Assembly: GCA_042408875.1 (NCBI GenBank)
Contig: JBHOQS010000027.1
Location: forward strand, 409,672 to 473,671
Length of the DNA stretch: 64,000 nucleotides
DNA from: JBHOQS01 sp042408875
GTDB taxonomy: Bacteria > Chloroflexota > UBA11872 > JBHOQS01
Direction: 5' to 3'
Every line of letters starts with the position of its first letter. Positions within the stretch are counted from its first letter, which is position 1. The notes below the pieces were generated by a model, which was not told where the DNA came from, made no database searches, and worked only from the letters and a program-made list of their open reading frames with translations. The position numbers and the translations under genes were made by a program. Shown here one piece after another: positions 25,980 to 36,821 of the stretch.

Positions 25980-26444
25980 ATGTACGTCATCATCGTCGGC
26001 TGCGGACGGGTTGGCTCGGCCCTGGCGATGCTGCTGTCGCAGGAAGGGCACGAGGTGACGGTTATCGATATTAATCCGGCGCAGTTCGAGCGGTTTCTCG
26101 GGGAGGACTTCACTGGGAACACGATCGTCGGTGATGGGATCGACATTGACGTGCTGCGGCAGGCAGAGATCGAGCGCGCTGACGCGTTCGTGACGGCCAC
26201 CAGCGGCGACAACCACAACCTCATGGCCGCGCAGATCGCGCAGCGTATCTTCAAAGTGCCGCGGGTCGTGGCACGGTGCAATGATCCGATCCGCGGGGCG
26301 ACGTACGAGAAGCTGGGGCTGCGCATGGTTATCCCGACGACGATCGGAGCGCAGTACCTCCACCGAGCCATCATGGAAGAGCCGGCGTCTATCGAGCCGC
26401 AGGTGACCGGTGATTCACAGCCGCCGGCGGGCGTGGACAGGTAG
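25980..26444 (+). CDS. TrkA-N (RCK) domain protein, single domain
   Basis: 154 residues. One Rossmann domain: MYVIIVGCGRVGSALA, VTVIDINPAQFERF with an acidic residue for NAD(H), GDGIDIDVLRQAEIERADAF, and ATSGDNHNLMAAQIAQ. The C-terminal TrkA_C domain is missing, unlike the next gene. It begins a two-gene set 30 bp apart. Such pairs regulate Trk/Ktr potassium channels at the membrane face; the channel gene itself is not in the window. Confidence 0.88.
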   Translation: MYVIIVGCGRVGSALAMLLSQEGHEVTVIDINPAQFERFLGEDFTGNTIVGDGIDIDVLRQAEIERADAFVTATSGDNHNLMAAQIAQRIFKVPRVVARCNDPIRGATYEKLGLRMVIPTTIGAQYLHRAIMEEPASIEPQVTGDSQPPAGVDR

Positions 26445-26473
26445 CTCCGCCGGTGTGTTGGAGGAAAGAGGAA

Positions 26474-27160
26474 ATGTTCATTATCGTGGCCGGCGGCGGC
26501 ACGGTGGGCTACCACCTGACCAGGGAATTGCTAGCGGAAGGGCACGAGGTCGTGCTGCTGGAGAAAGATCCGAAGGTAGCTGCACGCATTGCCGAGGAGC
26601 TCGGCCCGATCGTCCTGGCGCGGGATGCGTGCGAGGGGCGCTGGCTGGAGGAGGCCGGCGTCGTACGCGCCGATGCCGTCATTGCTGTGACGGGCGATGA
26701 TGAGGATAACCTGATTATCTGCCAGATGGCGAAGTTCACCTCGTCCACGCCAGTGCGCACCATCGCGCGGGTGAAGAACCCCAAGAACGAGTGGGTGCTG
26801 CGCCAGCTCGGCGTTGACGCCACGGTGAGCAGCACGGCGATCATCAAGCAGCTCGTCGAACAGGAGATCCCGCAGTATGCCATGGCGCATCTGGCCACCC
26901 TACGGGAGGCCGGCCTGGAGTTCGTCGAGTTTCACATCGCCGGGGACTCACCAGCGGCGGGACGACGCGTCGGCGATCTACGCCTTCCAAGCGGGACGAC
27001 CCTGATCCTGGTCCTGCGTGATGCGACGCCGATCTACCCAGACAAGGACACCATCCTGCGCGGCGGCGATACGGTTATCGCGCTGATCCGCTTGGAGGCC
27101 GAGCAGGATGTCCGGCGCGCGCTGGTCGGCGAGGCGCAGTTCCACGAAGTGCCACGCTAG
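26474..27160 (+). CDS. TrkA protein with RCK_N and RCK_C domains
   Basis: 228 residues from the ATG at 26474 behind GGAGGAAAGAGGAA. N-terminal FIIVAGGGTVGYHLTREL and VVLLEKDP bind NAD(H); the C-terminal TrkA_C domain spans about 145-220 (GDSPAAGRRVGDLRLPSGTT, DTVIALIRLEAEQD). Likely works with the preceding single-domain protein as a hetero-assembly controlling a K+ channel. Ends 15 bp before the ABC-F gene. Confidence 0.9.
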   Translation: MFIIVAGGGTVGYHLTRELLAEGHEVVLLEKDPKVAARIAEELGPIVLARDACEGRWLEEAGVVRADAVIAVTGDDEDNLIICQMAKFTSSTPVRTIARVKNPKNEWVLRQLGVDATVSSTAIIKQLVEQEIPQYAMAHLATLREAGLEFVEFHIAGDSPAAGRRVGDLRLPSGTTLILVLRDATPIYPDKDTILRGGDTVIALIRLEAEQDVRRALVGEAQFHEVPR

Positions 27161-27175
27161 CCGCCGGTTGCACGG

Positions 27176-29068
<1,893 letters not shown>

Positions 29069-29071
29069 GAC

Positions 29072-29722
29072 ATGCGCGTGATCGGCTTGACTGGCAACCT
29101 GGCCTGTGGCAAGAGCACTGTGGCGCGCATGTTCGAGGCCCGTGGCGCGCACGTGATCAATGCCGACGAGCTAGTACGTGAGCTGCGGCGACCTGGACAG
29201 CCGGTGTACGACGCCATCGTCCGTGAGTTCGGAGAGAGTGTTTTACGGCCGCCCGCAGCGCCCGGCACACCGCCGGAGATCGATGCCCGCCGCCTGGCAG
29301 AGATCGTGTTTTCCGATCCGGAGAAGCTGGCTCGCCTGGAGGCGATCGTCCACCCTGCGGTGACCGAACGCGTGATTGAGCTGCTGTGGCAGCACGGGCG
29401 GGAGTGGCAGCACGACATCGTGCTGGTCGAGGCCGTGAAGCTCGTCGAGAGTGACCTGGTGAACTTGGTCGAAGGCCTGATTGTCGTGACCTGCCGGCCT
29501 GAGCAGCAGATCGAGCGGGTGGTGCGGCAACGCGGCTGGACCGAAGCAGAAGCGCGAGCGCGCATGGCCGCGCAGAGCAGCCCGCAGGAGAAGCTCGAGC
29601 TCTTCACCCAGAAACGCGGCATGCTGCCGGCGGCGCTCATCGACAACAGCGGCACGCTCGAAGAGACCGAGCGGCAGGTCGAGGAGCTCTGGCAGCGGCT
29701 GGTGGCGCGGCAGAGGGCGTAG
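29072..29722 (+). CDS. coaE: Dephospho-CoA kinase
   Basis: 216 residues. It phosphorylates the ribose 3'-OH of dephospho-CoA, the last step of CoA synthesis. P-loop GLTGNLACGKSTVARMF, then VINADELVRELRRPG, HPAVTERV and the nucleotide-lid CRPEQQIERVVRQRGWTEAE. An extra Pro-rich stretch (about 60-68) is inserted before the usual DARRLAEIVF. Translation is probably coupled with the ABC-F gene. Confidence 0.93.
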   Translation: MRVIGLTGNLACGKSTVARMFEARGAHVINADELVRELRRPGQPVYDAIVREFGESVLRPPAAPGTPPEIDARRLAEIVFSDPEKLARLEAIVHPAVTERVIELLWQHGREWQHDIVLVEAVKLVESDLVNLVEGLIVVTCRPEQQIERVVRQRGWTEAEARARMAAQSSPQEKLELFTQKRGMLPAALIDNSGTLEETERQVEELWQRLVARQRA

Positions 29723-29829
29723 TGCGTAGTCCGTACTACCTCGTGCGTACCTACGTCCTGCGTCGAGACGCCAGGCTACGCTGCTCTGGAACAGCGTCCT
29801 TGCCTGAAGGTGGGGATGGATAGGGCTCT

Positions 29830-29855
29830 TACGCAGTACGCGATACGCAGTACGC
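29830..29855. repeat. 12-bp near-tandem repeat
   Basis: TACGCAGTACGC occurs at 29830-29841 and 29844-29855, followed by a decayed third TACG-rich unit, in the spacer between convergent genes. Confidence 0.75.
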
Positions 29856-29856
29856 A

Positions 29857-30321
29857 TTACGTGCTACGTACCACCACCTGCCGTGAGATGACCACTGTCT
29901 CGCGAACGATGCAGCGCGCCGGAAGTGGCATAGGAGCCGGCTCCGTGGCGGCCGGCAGGCTAGGCCGGACTGTCAGACCTCGGCGGGGCGTGGCTGCTTC
30001 CAGCGAGGGCGGCGCCGGCCGCGATGCGCCCTCGAGGGCGCGCTCAAGCAGCCGGTAGCCCACGTACGCTGCCAGCGGCACGGCAGCTTTCGCTACCTCG
30101 CGTGCTGCTGGCGACGCGGTAACGCGACGCAAGACCTGGCCGGCGCGCTTCAGGGCCGGCTGCACGCCTCCCTGGCGGCGGAGCACCGGCTCGATCGTAT
30201 GCACCGGCACCGGGAGCGCCGGCTGCCTCTCTGGTCGGCTACCCAGCCGCGCGCCGCATCCGGCGCAGAAGTTGTCATTGTCTGAACACACCCTGCCGCA
30301 GAACGAACACGATAGCTGCAT
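29857..30321 (-). CDS. Zinc-ribbon protein
   Basis: 154 residues with GGAGGT before the ATG. The N-terminal zinc ribbon is CSFCGRVCSDNDNFCAGCG (paired CxxC). The remainder is Pro/Ala/Arg-rich with a weakly hydrophobic stretch (AVPLAAYVGYRLLERAL) that may be membrane-associated. The family of short double-CxxC ribbon proteins has no fixed function. Its start lies close to and divergent from the GT4 gene. Confidence 0.7.
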   Translation of the reverse strand: MQLSCSFCGRVCSDNDNFCAGCGARLGSRPERQPALPVPVHTIEPVLRRQGGVQPALKRAGQVLRRVTASPAAREVAKAAVPLAAYVGYRLLERALEGASRPAPPSLEAATPRRGLTVRPSLPAATEPAPMPLPARCIVRETVVISRQVVVRST

Positions 30322-30394
30322 GGCTCGACCTCCTGCTATAGCCTGCTATAGAGGGACGGTAGCACAGGCCGACGTGTACCGTCAATGCGATCTC

Positions 30395-30424
30395 TTGCTG
30401 TCGGCCTGGCCCACGCGCCATAAT
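30395..30424 (+). promoter_or_regulatory. Promoter with leaderless start for the GT4 gene
   Basis: TTGCTG at 30395-30400, 18-bp spacer, CATAAT at 30419-30424, and the GTG start at 30431, six bases on. No Shine-Dalgarno is present, so a leaderless mRNA is likely. Confidence 0.5.
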
Positions 30425-30430
30425 CGACAC

Positions 30431-31603
30431 GTGCAACCGAGTGGTTTTCCTGTGCCCTCCCACGATCCTGCGGCGCCGCGGGTCGCCTTGGTGCATGACT
30501 ACCTGGTCGCCTATGGCGGCGCCGAACGGACGCTTGCCGTGATGCGGCGCATCTGGCCGGATGCCCCTGTGTTCACCTCGCGGCTTGATCCGAGCGCCGT
30601 GCCGCCTGAGCTCCGGCAGAACGTGGTGACCTCGTTCCTTCAGCGGCTGCCGCCATCGCCGCAGCTGTGGCCGTACTACGTGCTGCTGTGCCCGGCCGCC
30701 TTTGCACGCTTCGATCTGCACGGCTACGACCTGGTGGTCTCGTCGGCCAGCTTCGCGGCCAAGAATGTGCGAGCTTTCAGCGCACACTTGTGCTATTGTT
30801 ACACTCCACCGCGCTTCCTGTGGGGATATGAGCGCGCGCGGGATGTGCGGCGGCTCTTCCCCGTGGCGCGCCTGGCGCTGCGCATTGCCGAATGGCAGCT
30901 CCGGCGCTGGGACCTCGCTGCCGCGCGCCGTGTCGATACGTTGGTAGCCATCTCCCAGGAGGTCCGCCTGCGCATCCGCACCTGCTACGCTCGGGAGGCT
31001 CAGGTCGTCTATCCGCCGCTGGAGACGCGGTGGCTGGCTGCGGCCGCGAGCGCCGACCCACGGCCCGGGAGCTTCTTCCTGGTAGTCAGCCGGCTGCTGG
31101 CCTACAAACGCATTGATCTAGCGGTCGCCGCGTTCAATCGGCTGGGCTGGCCGCTGGTGGTCATCGGGGACGGCCCCGAGCGCGCGCGCCTGGAGCGCAT
31201 GGCCCAGCCGAACGTGCGCTTCCTGGGGTTCCAGCCGGATACTACCGTGGCCAGCTACCTGGCGCGCTGCCGCGCCTTCGTGTTTCCTGGTCGAGAGGAC
31301 TTCGGCCTCGCGCCGCTTGAAGCGCTGGCCTGTGGCCGCCCTGTGGTCGCCTACGCCGCCGGCGGGGTCCTCGAGTTCATGCAGGACGGGGTCACCGGGG
31401 AGCTCTTCGCCGAGCAAAGCTGCGACGCCCTGATCGCCGCACTCGAGCGAGCGGCGGCGCGGCGCTACGATCCGGCAGTCTGTCGCGCCGTGGCAGCGCG
31501 CTTCTCCAGTGAGCGCTTCTGCGACGAGCTCAGCGCCCTGGCTGCCCAGACACTCGCCCAACGGCCGTGCACGGCCGGGTCGGGCGCGCGGCTGGCCAGG
31601 TGA
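30431..31603 (+). CDS. GT4-family glycosyltransferase
   Basis: 390 residues from the GTG at 30431 (GTG at 30452 is a second option). It is a GT-B enzyme: N-terminal RVALVHDYLVAYGGAERTL, and a C-terminal nucleotide-sugar domain with VVSRLLAYKRIDLAVAAFNR, VIGDGPERARLE, and the donor motif FPGREDFGLAPLEALACGRP. It probably adds a sugar in exopolysaccharide or lipid glycan synthesis at the membrane. No other polysaccharide genes adjoin it. Confidence 0.88.
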   Translation: MQPSGFPVPSHDPAAPRVALVHDYLVAYGGAERTLAVMRRIWPDAPVFTSRLDPSAVPPELRQNVVTSFLQRLPPSPQLWPYYVLLCPAAFARFDLHGYDLVVSSASFAAKNVRAFSAHLCYCYTPPRFLWGYERARDVRRLFPVARLALRIAEWQLRRWDLAAARRVDTLVAISQEVRLRIRTCYAREAQVVYPPLETRWLAAAASADPRPGSFFLVVSRLLAYKRIDLAVAAFNRLGWPLVVIGDGPERARLERMAQPNVRFLGFQPDTTVASYLARCRAFVFPGREDFGLAPLEALACGRPVVAYAAGGVLEFMQDGVTGELFAEQSCDALIAALERAAARRYDPAVCRAVAARFSSERFCDELSALAAQTLAQRPCTAGSGARLAR

Positions 31604-31637
31604 GGCTGCCCGTGAGGGCGCCCGGGAGGACACTCCT

Positions 31638-32432
31638 GTGAGAGATGGTGAAATGCCTGCTGCCCGCTCGGCCCAGGCGCGCCTGCGACCGCCAGCCTGC
31701 GATCCGGCCCTGGCGGCACGACTGGAGGAGATCGATCGCCGGCTCGTCACGCACTTCGGCGAGCCGGTCTGGCAGCGGCGGCTCGATCCCCTGTCGGAGC
31801 TCATCGCCGTCGTCCTCTCACAGAACACCTCCGACAGGAACAGCAGGCGTGCTTATGATGAGCTGCGGCAGCGCTTCCCGACGTGGGAGGCTGTGCGCGA
31901 CGCTCCTCCTGAGGAGATCGCTGCAGCGATCCGTATAGGTGGCCTGGCGAACGTCAAAGCGCCGCGTATCAAGGCCATTCTCCAGGAGCTGACCCGGCGT
32001 TTCGGTACGCTGGACCTGGCGTTTCTCTGTGACTTGCCTCGCCAAGAACTCGAAGAGCTGCTGCTGGCGCTGCCGGGGGTGGGCGCAAAATCAGTGGCGA
32101 TCGTGCTGCTATTCTCCTGTGGTCGCCCGGCCATGCCGGTGGACACCCACGTGCATCGCGTGGCGCGGCGGCTCGGGCTGGTGCCCGCGCACGCTGGGCC
32201 TGAGCGCACGCAGCGCATCCTGGAAGCCCATATCGCGCCTGAACGGATGTATGCGCTGCACGTAAACGTCATTCGCCTGGGCCGGCAGATCTGCAAAGCG
32301 TCTCGCCCATTGTGCGAGCGCTGCCCGTTGCGCGATCTGTGCGCCTACTGGCTGCGCCTGCAAGCTCCCGCGGTGGCAGACCCGGCCCAGCCGAGCACAC
32401 AGTCATCGGGCTATGGTGAGGGCAGTGCATGA
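31638..32432 (+). CDS. nth: Endonuclease III-type DNA glycosylase
   Basis: 264 residues from a GTG with GGGAGGA upstream. It removes oxidised pyrimidines and nicks DNA. The helix-hairpin-helix LPGVGAKSVAIVL carries the catalytic Lys, and MPVDTHVHRVARRLGL the catalytic Asp. The [4Fe-4S] loop CKASRPLCERCPLRDLC has the C-x6-C-x2-C-x5-C spacing. An unstructured tail of about 25 residues follows. It lies 34 bp after the glycosyltransferase. Confidence 0.9.
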   Translation: MRDGEMPAARSAQARLRPPACDPALAARLEEIDRRLVTHFGEPVWQRRLDPLSELIAVVLSQNTSDRNSRRAYDELRQRFPTWEAVRDAPPEEIAAAIRIGGLANVKAPRIKAILQELTRRFGTLDLAFLCDLPRQELEELLLALPGVGAKSVAIVLLFSCGRPAMPVDTHVHRVARRLGLVPAHAGPERTQRILEAHIAPERMYALHVNVIRLGRQICKASRPLCERCPLRDLCAYWLRLQAPAVADPAQPSTQSSGYGEGSA

Positions 32433-32530
32433 GGGATGGTGCCGAACGGTCCTCGCCGCGCTGGCTCCCCAGCGGACGCCGGGAGCCGGCCTAGAGGGAA
32501 ATCGTGAGCGCCCTGAGGTCACCCCAGGTC

Positions 32531-32895
32531 CTACTCTCTGCCCAGCTGCCGGATGTGCCGGCAAAACGCCTCGTCGACCTCATACATGTACATATCTACC
32601 ATGTACATATCTACATGGGGGGCGTGTCCGCCCAGGTCGGGCGTGAGGACCCTACCATCCAGGATGGTCGCTCCGATAGCGCGCATCAGCAGCGTAGCGG
32701 CCTCGTGCTCGCCCAGGAAGTCCAGCATCATCTGCACAGCCCACATCGTGGTAATGGGATTGGCACAATACCTTTGCCGGTGATGTCAAGCGCCGAGCCA
32801 CGGCCCAACCCAAGCAGCGAGGGATAGCACCGGGTCGATGTTGGCGTCTGGGGCATGCCCATGCTCCCCTGGAACAGGGCCGGTCGCAACGTGAT
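32531..32895 (-). pseudogene. Decayed isocitrate/isopropylmalate/tartrate dehydrogenase relative
   Basis: Minus-strand fragments in shifting frames match the C-terminal third of this family: LFQGSMGMPQ, YPSLLGLGRGSALDITGKGI (compare YPSLFEPVHGSAPDIAGKGI), then MWAVQMMLDFLGEHEAATLL and GRVLTPDLGGHA. Frameshifts fall near 32850 and 32754, and a 15-bp tandem duplication (32585-32614) interrupts the end. The N-terminal two thirds are absent. It is a dead gene. Confidence 0.7.
32585..32614. repeat. 15-bp tandem duplication in the dehydrogenase remnant
   Basis: CATGTACATATCTAC occurs twice in direct succession. In the minus-strand reading it inserts a repeated DMYMV into the C-terminus. Confidence 0.85.
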
Positions 32896-33001
32896 CAGAG
32901 CCGGGAGCAGCCAGGGCATGCTACGGCGTAGGCGCAGGCTGTCAAACGCGGCGCGCTGGCTGGGGTACCAGGACTTCAGTCCTACTGCTTCCCGGCGCTT
33001 T

Positions 33002-33029
33002 TTGCGCCGACCGCAGTTACCGCTACAAT
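33002..33029 (+). promoter_or_regulatory. Candidate promoter
   Basis: TTGCGC (33002-33007), 16-bp spacer, TACAAT (33024-33029). Just downstream TAGCCG-A-CGGCTA (about 33042-33054) forms a small palindrome in operator position. It would drive the tiny ORF at 33113 and perhaps the HD-GYP gene. Confidence 0.45.
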
Positions 33030-33112
33030 CTGTGCGCATATAGCCGACGGCTACGCGGTGATGTGGGTGTGTGGCCGGGTGGACTGCCTAGGTGCGGGGA
33101 GGTGTTGTGGCG

Positions 33113-33214
33113 ATGCGGCAGCGCGTCCTGCGGCTGGTCGCTGTGGTGGTGGCTGTGGTGGTGGCCTTGTCGCTCAATGGGATAGCCTGGGCCGGCGCCG
33201 ACTGGTGCTGCTGA
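33113..33214 (+). CDS. Tiny ORF with a signal peptide
   Basis: 33 codons, with GGGGAGG at 33096-33102; an in-frame GTG at 33107 is also possible. The peptide has a classic secretion signal: MRQRVLRLV, a valine/alanine-rich core, and AWA before GADWCC and a TGA stop. Cleavage would release about six residues, GADWCC. It could be a leader peptide, a secreted micro-peptide, or the start of a larger gene truncated by mutation. Downstream the HD-GYP gene begins after 152 bp. No family recognised. Confidence 0.4.
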   Translation: MRQRVLRLVAVVVAVVVALSLNGIAWAGADWCC

Positions 33215-33366
33215 GCGCGAGGGCGATGCCGGAACAGGCGGAAAGACCGTCGTTCCGGCTCGCACCGTGAGCGGGCGGCGCAGCACACCATGCCGCTGCC
33301 TCTGGAAGAGCCGGGCGGGACCCGCGCCGGGGCGCGCGGGAGGCACGATACTTCTGGAGGCCGGCT

Positions 33367-34713
33367 GTGCGTGCGTTGCCCTTCCGTACTCGCCTTTACG
33401 TCCTGGCAGTGGCTGCGGCCGGTGCGGCCGCGCTGGTGACCGCCTGTGTGCATCTGCGCGCGGACGCGGCACTGGGTGTAGCACTGGCCATCGCAGCGCT
33501 TGCCTTTGCGCTCGCGCGCATCTACTCGATCCAGCTTTCGCACACGGTGTGGATCAACGGTGGATGCGCCGTGGCCTTCAGCAGCGCCCTGCTGCTCGGA
33601 CCGGCGCCGAGCGTCATCGCCAGCGCGGTCGGCTCGCTGCTGGCGGCACTCAGCCCGGTGCAGCGCTGCCGCTGCAAATACTACCAGCATATCTTTAATG
33701 CATCCTCGTACATGCTGGCCTCCGGCACGTCCGGCCTCGTATGGCAGTGGCTGCGTCCCGAAGGAGCCTGGGCGCACAGCCCGCAGGCCCTGCCGGCCCT
33801 CCTAGCCGGTGGCGCCGTCTTCTTCGCCTTGAATGTCGGGCTGGTCAGCGGCGTGATCGCCTTGCAGCGCAGCGAAGATAGCCTGCGGAGCTGGCTGTCG
33901 TACGTGCGCTCGACCCTCTGGTGGGAGTACACTGCGCTGCTCATTCTGGCAGCGTGTTTTGCAGCGGTCTACCAGCTCTCACCGCTTGCCAGCATGCTGT
34001 TCCTGCTGCCCTTTGCCGTCCTGGTGCTCCTGCTCAAGCGCTCGCTGGAGATCCGCAATGAAACGCGGGCAGCGCTCGAGGCGATGGCGCGGGAGGCCGA
34101 CAGCCGTGATCCGTACACAGCCCAACACTCCGAGCGCGTGGCCGCCTACGTGGCGCGGGTGACGGCGCGTATGCCGGAGCTCACCGAGGCAAAGCGGGAG
34201 CTGATCGTGCGCGCGGCCCGGCTGCATGACATCGGGAAGCTCTTCCTCGACCCGGGCCTGGTGCACAAGCCGGGCAAGCTGAGCGATGAGGAGCGGCGGG
34301 CGTTCCAGCAGCACCCGCTGCTGGGCGCGCGGCTGGTGGAGAGTTTCCCAGATTACCGTCGTGGCCGCGATTTCATCCTCTACCACCATGAGCACTACGA
34401 CGGCCGTGGGTATCCTGAGGGGCGGAAAGGACAGGAGATCCCGCTAGGGGCCCGCATCATCGGGATTGCTGACGCCTTCGATGCAATGACTTCGAACCGC
34501 GCCTACCGCAGCGCCCTCTCCTACGCGGAAGCGGCCGCGGAGCTGCGCCGCTGCAAGGGCACCCAGTTCGATCCAGAGCTCGTCGAGCTCTTCCTCTCCG
34601 CGGTGACCCCGGAGGTCCTGGCCCAGACCCAGCGGGAGCGCCTGGCCACGCCACCGCTGGCGCAGCACCCGGCTGGTGCGCCTGCCCCGACCCTCCGCCC
34701 GGCGCCAGCATAG
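33367..34713 (+). CDS. Membrane HD-GYP domain phosphodiesterase
   Basis: 448 residues from a GTG with GGAGG six bases upstream. About 220 residues of multi-span membrane domain (for example LYVLAVAAAGAAALVTACVH and LLILAACFAAVYQL) precede an HD-GYP domain. That domain is complete: HSERVAAYVARV, RAARLHDIGKLFLDP, FQQHPLLGARLV, LYHHEHYDGRGYPEG and GIADAFDAMTSNRAYR. HD-GYP enzymes usually hydrolyse cyclic di-GMP. A Pro-rich tail follows. The sensor part has no recognised ligand domain. No GGDEF gene is in the window. Confidence 0.9.
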   Translation: MRALPFRTRLYVLAVAAAGAAALVTACVHLRADAALGVALAIAALAFALARIYSIQLSHTVWINGGCAVAFSSALLLGPAPSVIASAVGSLLAALSPVQRCRCKYYQHIFNASSYMLASGTSGLVWQWLRPEGAWAHSPQALPALLAGGAVFFALNVGLVSGVIALQRSEDSLRSWLSYVRSTLWWEYTALLILAACFAAVYQLSPLASMLFLLPFAVLVLLLKRSLEIRNETRAALEAMAREADSRDPYTAQHSERVAAYVARVTARMPELTEAKRELIVRAARLHDIGKLFLDPGLVHKPGKLSDEERRAFQQHPLLGARLVESFPDYRRGRDFILYHHEHYDGRGYPEGRKGQEIPLGARIIGIADAFDAMTSNRAYRSALSYAEAAAELRRCKGTQFDPELVELFLSAVTPEVLAQTQRERLATPPLAQHPAGAPAPTLRPAPA

Positions 34714-34934
34714 CGGCGCCGGACCAGCGCGGCATCACAGGCCCTCCCCCTGTAGTCTCTGGCCGGCGTGCATGGAGCTGCCTGCATCGGATAAGATTTC
34801 GGTGGGCGGACGGCGCCGGACGCCGGGTCAGATGGCGCACGCACGGGGCCGGCAGCGCAGGTGCAGGCTGCATATTCCCCGCCCGGTTCCCTGCGATTGA
34901 GTTTTCCGCGTGATGCGCTGAGGAGGTGGCCAGA

Positions 34935-36794
34935 ATGACCGACCAGTCCCCGCTGACCATCCCCGACATGCTGCGAGCCAGTGCGCAGAAGTTCGGCACG
35001 CGCACGGCGCTCTGGCAACGCTCGGGCAGCCAGAGCGAGCCCGAGACCAGGACCTACGAGCAGGTGCTGGCGCAGGCCAGGCAGTTTGCCGCTGGCCTGC
35101 TGGCGCTAGGGCTGCGCCGCGGGGATCACGTCGCCATTGTGGCGGAAAACTCAATCGAATGGGCGTTGAGCTTCCTGGGCATCTCTCTGGCTGGCGGCGT
35201 CGCGGTGCCGATCTACTACCGGCTAGCCGAGGACGAGCAGGCCATGCTCATGCGCTCGGCAGACGTGCGCTTCGCCTGCATCGGCCTCGCACCGGATGAT
35301 CGCGCCCCCGGCGGCCTGCGCCATGTGGAGCGGCTGATCCTGCTGGGCGGGACTGTCCGCCGTCAGGAGCGCGAGCGTGGCCTGCGGGCCTTGCTGCGTA
35401 CGCTCCATGGTCACGAGCCGCTCGCGTTCCAGGAGGTTGCTAGTCACGGCAGCGCCCAGGCAGTGGATCAGGTCGCAGTGTCGCCTGACGATCTGGCAAC
35501 GCTGCTCTTCACCTCAGGCACGACCGGCACGCCCAAGGCGGTGATGCTCTCTCATCGCAATATACTGTCGAACGTGTGGGCGGTGAAGGAGGTAGTGCAT
35601 GTCGGCGCGGAGGACCGGCTCCTGCTGGTGCTTCCGATGCACCATCCGTTTCCACTGACCCTTGGCCTGGTGATGCCGCTCGCCATCGGCGCGATGGTGG
35701 CCTACGAGAACGATCTCCGGCGTGTGCGCGAGCGCATGGCTGAGGTGCAGCCGACGGTCTTCTTCGGCGTCCCTGAGCTCTACCGCCTGCTGCTGCGCGC
35801 TATCTTCCAGCGGGCCGAGGCGGAGGGACAGGCCGGGCGCCTGCGCACCGCGCTGAAGATCTCCGGGTGGGTGAAACGGCTGACCGGTGTGAATATCGGC
35901 CCGCTGCTGTTCCGGTCGCTGCATCGCCGGCTAGGAGGGCGGATCCGCTTCCTGGCTTCGGGCGGAGCAGCGCTTCCGCCAGAGTTGGCGCAGCAGTACT
36001 ATCGCATGGGCCTCCTGCTCGTGCAGGGCTGGGGCCTCAGCGAGACCGCGCCGGTGCTGACGGTGCAGGAGATCGATGTCAAGAAGTTCCTGTTCACGCG
36101 CCACTACGAGCGGCTGGCCGGCACTGTAGGCCGCCCCATCCCGGGCGTGCGCCTGCGCCTGCTGGACGTGCCCGAAAAAGAGGTCGTGGCGAGCCGCAAT
36201 GGAGAGGGCGAGCTTGCCGCGCAGGGGCCGAACGTGATGCTGGGATACTACAAGGACCCGGCAGCTACGGCGGCGGTTATCTTCGAAGATGAGAGCGGGC
36301 GCTGGTTCCGCACGGGCGACCTCGGTCGCATCACGCCGGACGGATACGTGTACCTGACTGGCCGGGTCAAGAGCGTGATCGTGCTCGATACCGGCGAGAA
36401 AGTGGCGCCGGACGAGGTCGAGGACGTACTGCGCGAGAGCCCTTACATTCTCGATGTAGCAGTGATCGGCCGGCAGCCAGGCAAGTACGTCGGTACAGGT
36501 AAGGTCGAGGTACACGCAGTGATTTACCCGAGCTATGAGGAGCTACGCAAGCGCGCCGAGGTCGAAGGCGTGCCGCTCACGGCGGAACGAGCGCACCAGT
36601 GGATCACCGCAGAGGTGAAGCGGCTGCAACAACAGCGCCTGGCGCCGTACAAATGGGTGCGCCAGGTGATCCTCACCGACCAGCCGCTGCCAAAGACCCC
36701 GCTGGGCAAAGTACGGCGCGGGCTCCTGATGGAGCACTACGCCTTCGACCTCGAGCGCTTTGTGGCCAGCTCGGGCGCTGGCCAGGCCACGTAG
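34935..36794 (+). CDS. Long-chain acyl-CoA synthetase-like AMP-binding protein
   Basis: 619 residues from the ATG at 34935, eight bases after AGGAGG. It follows the adenylate-forming fold: LLFTSGTTGTPKAVMLSHRN (ATP loop), LASGGAALPPELAQ, GWGLSETAPVLT, RTGDLGRITPDGYVYLTGR, and a C-terminal lysine in LPKTPLGKVRR. Length and the VGRPIPGVRLRL segment fit FadD/FAA1-type fatty acid ligases. It probably activates long-chain fatty acids to acyl-CoA at the inner membrane. It is a single gene. Confidence 0.88.
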   Translation: MTDQSPLTIPDMLRASAQKFGTRTALWQRSGSQSEPETRTYEQVLAQARQFAAGLLALGLRRGDHVAIVAENSIEWALSFLGISLAGGVAVPIYYRLAEDEQAMLMRSADVRFACIGLAPDDRAPGGLRHVERLILLGGTVRRQERERGLRALLRTLHGHEPLAFQEVASHGSAQAVDQVAVSPDDLATLLFTSGTTGTPKAVMLSHRNILSNVWAVKEVVHVGAEDRLLLVLPMHHPFPLTLGLVMPLAIGAMVAYENDLRRVRERMAEVQPTVFFGVPELYRLLLRAIFQRAEAEGQAGRLRTALKISGWVKRLTGVNIGPLLFRSLHRRLGGRIRFLASGGAALPPELAQQYYRMGLLLVQGWGLSETAPVLTVQEIDVKKFLFTRHYERLAGTVGRPIPGVRLRLLDVPEKEVVASRNGEGELAAQGPNVMLGYYKDPAATAAVIFEDESGRWFRTGDLGRITPDGYVYLTGRVKSVIVLDTGEKVAPDEVEDVLRESPYILDVAVIGRQPGKYVGTGKVEVHAVIYPSYEELRKRAEVEGVPLTAERAHQWITAEVKRLQQQRLAPYKWVRQVILTDQPLPKTPLGKVRRGLLMEHYAFDLERFVASSGAGQAT

Positions 36795-36821
36795 GGGCTG
36801 CTCCTTCAGGCTACATCTAGG

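Noticed and set aside
25118..26515. 465-codon minus-strand open frame
   Set aside because: It spans opposite parts of galT, the stress protein and TrkA; no family features.
33113..33366. Selenocysteine readthrough of the TGA at 33212
   Set aside because: No SECIS-like hairpin was evident and the frame beyond has no conserved motif.
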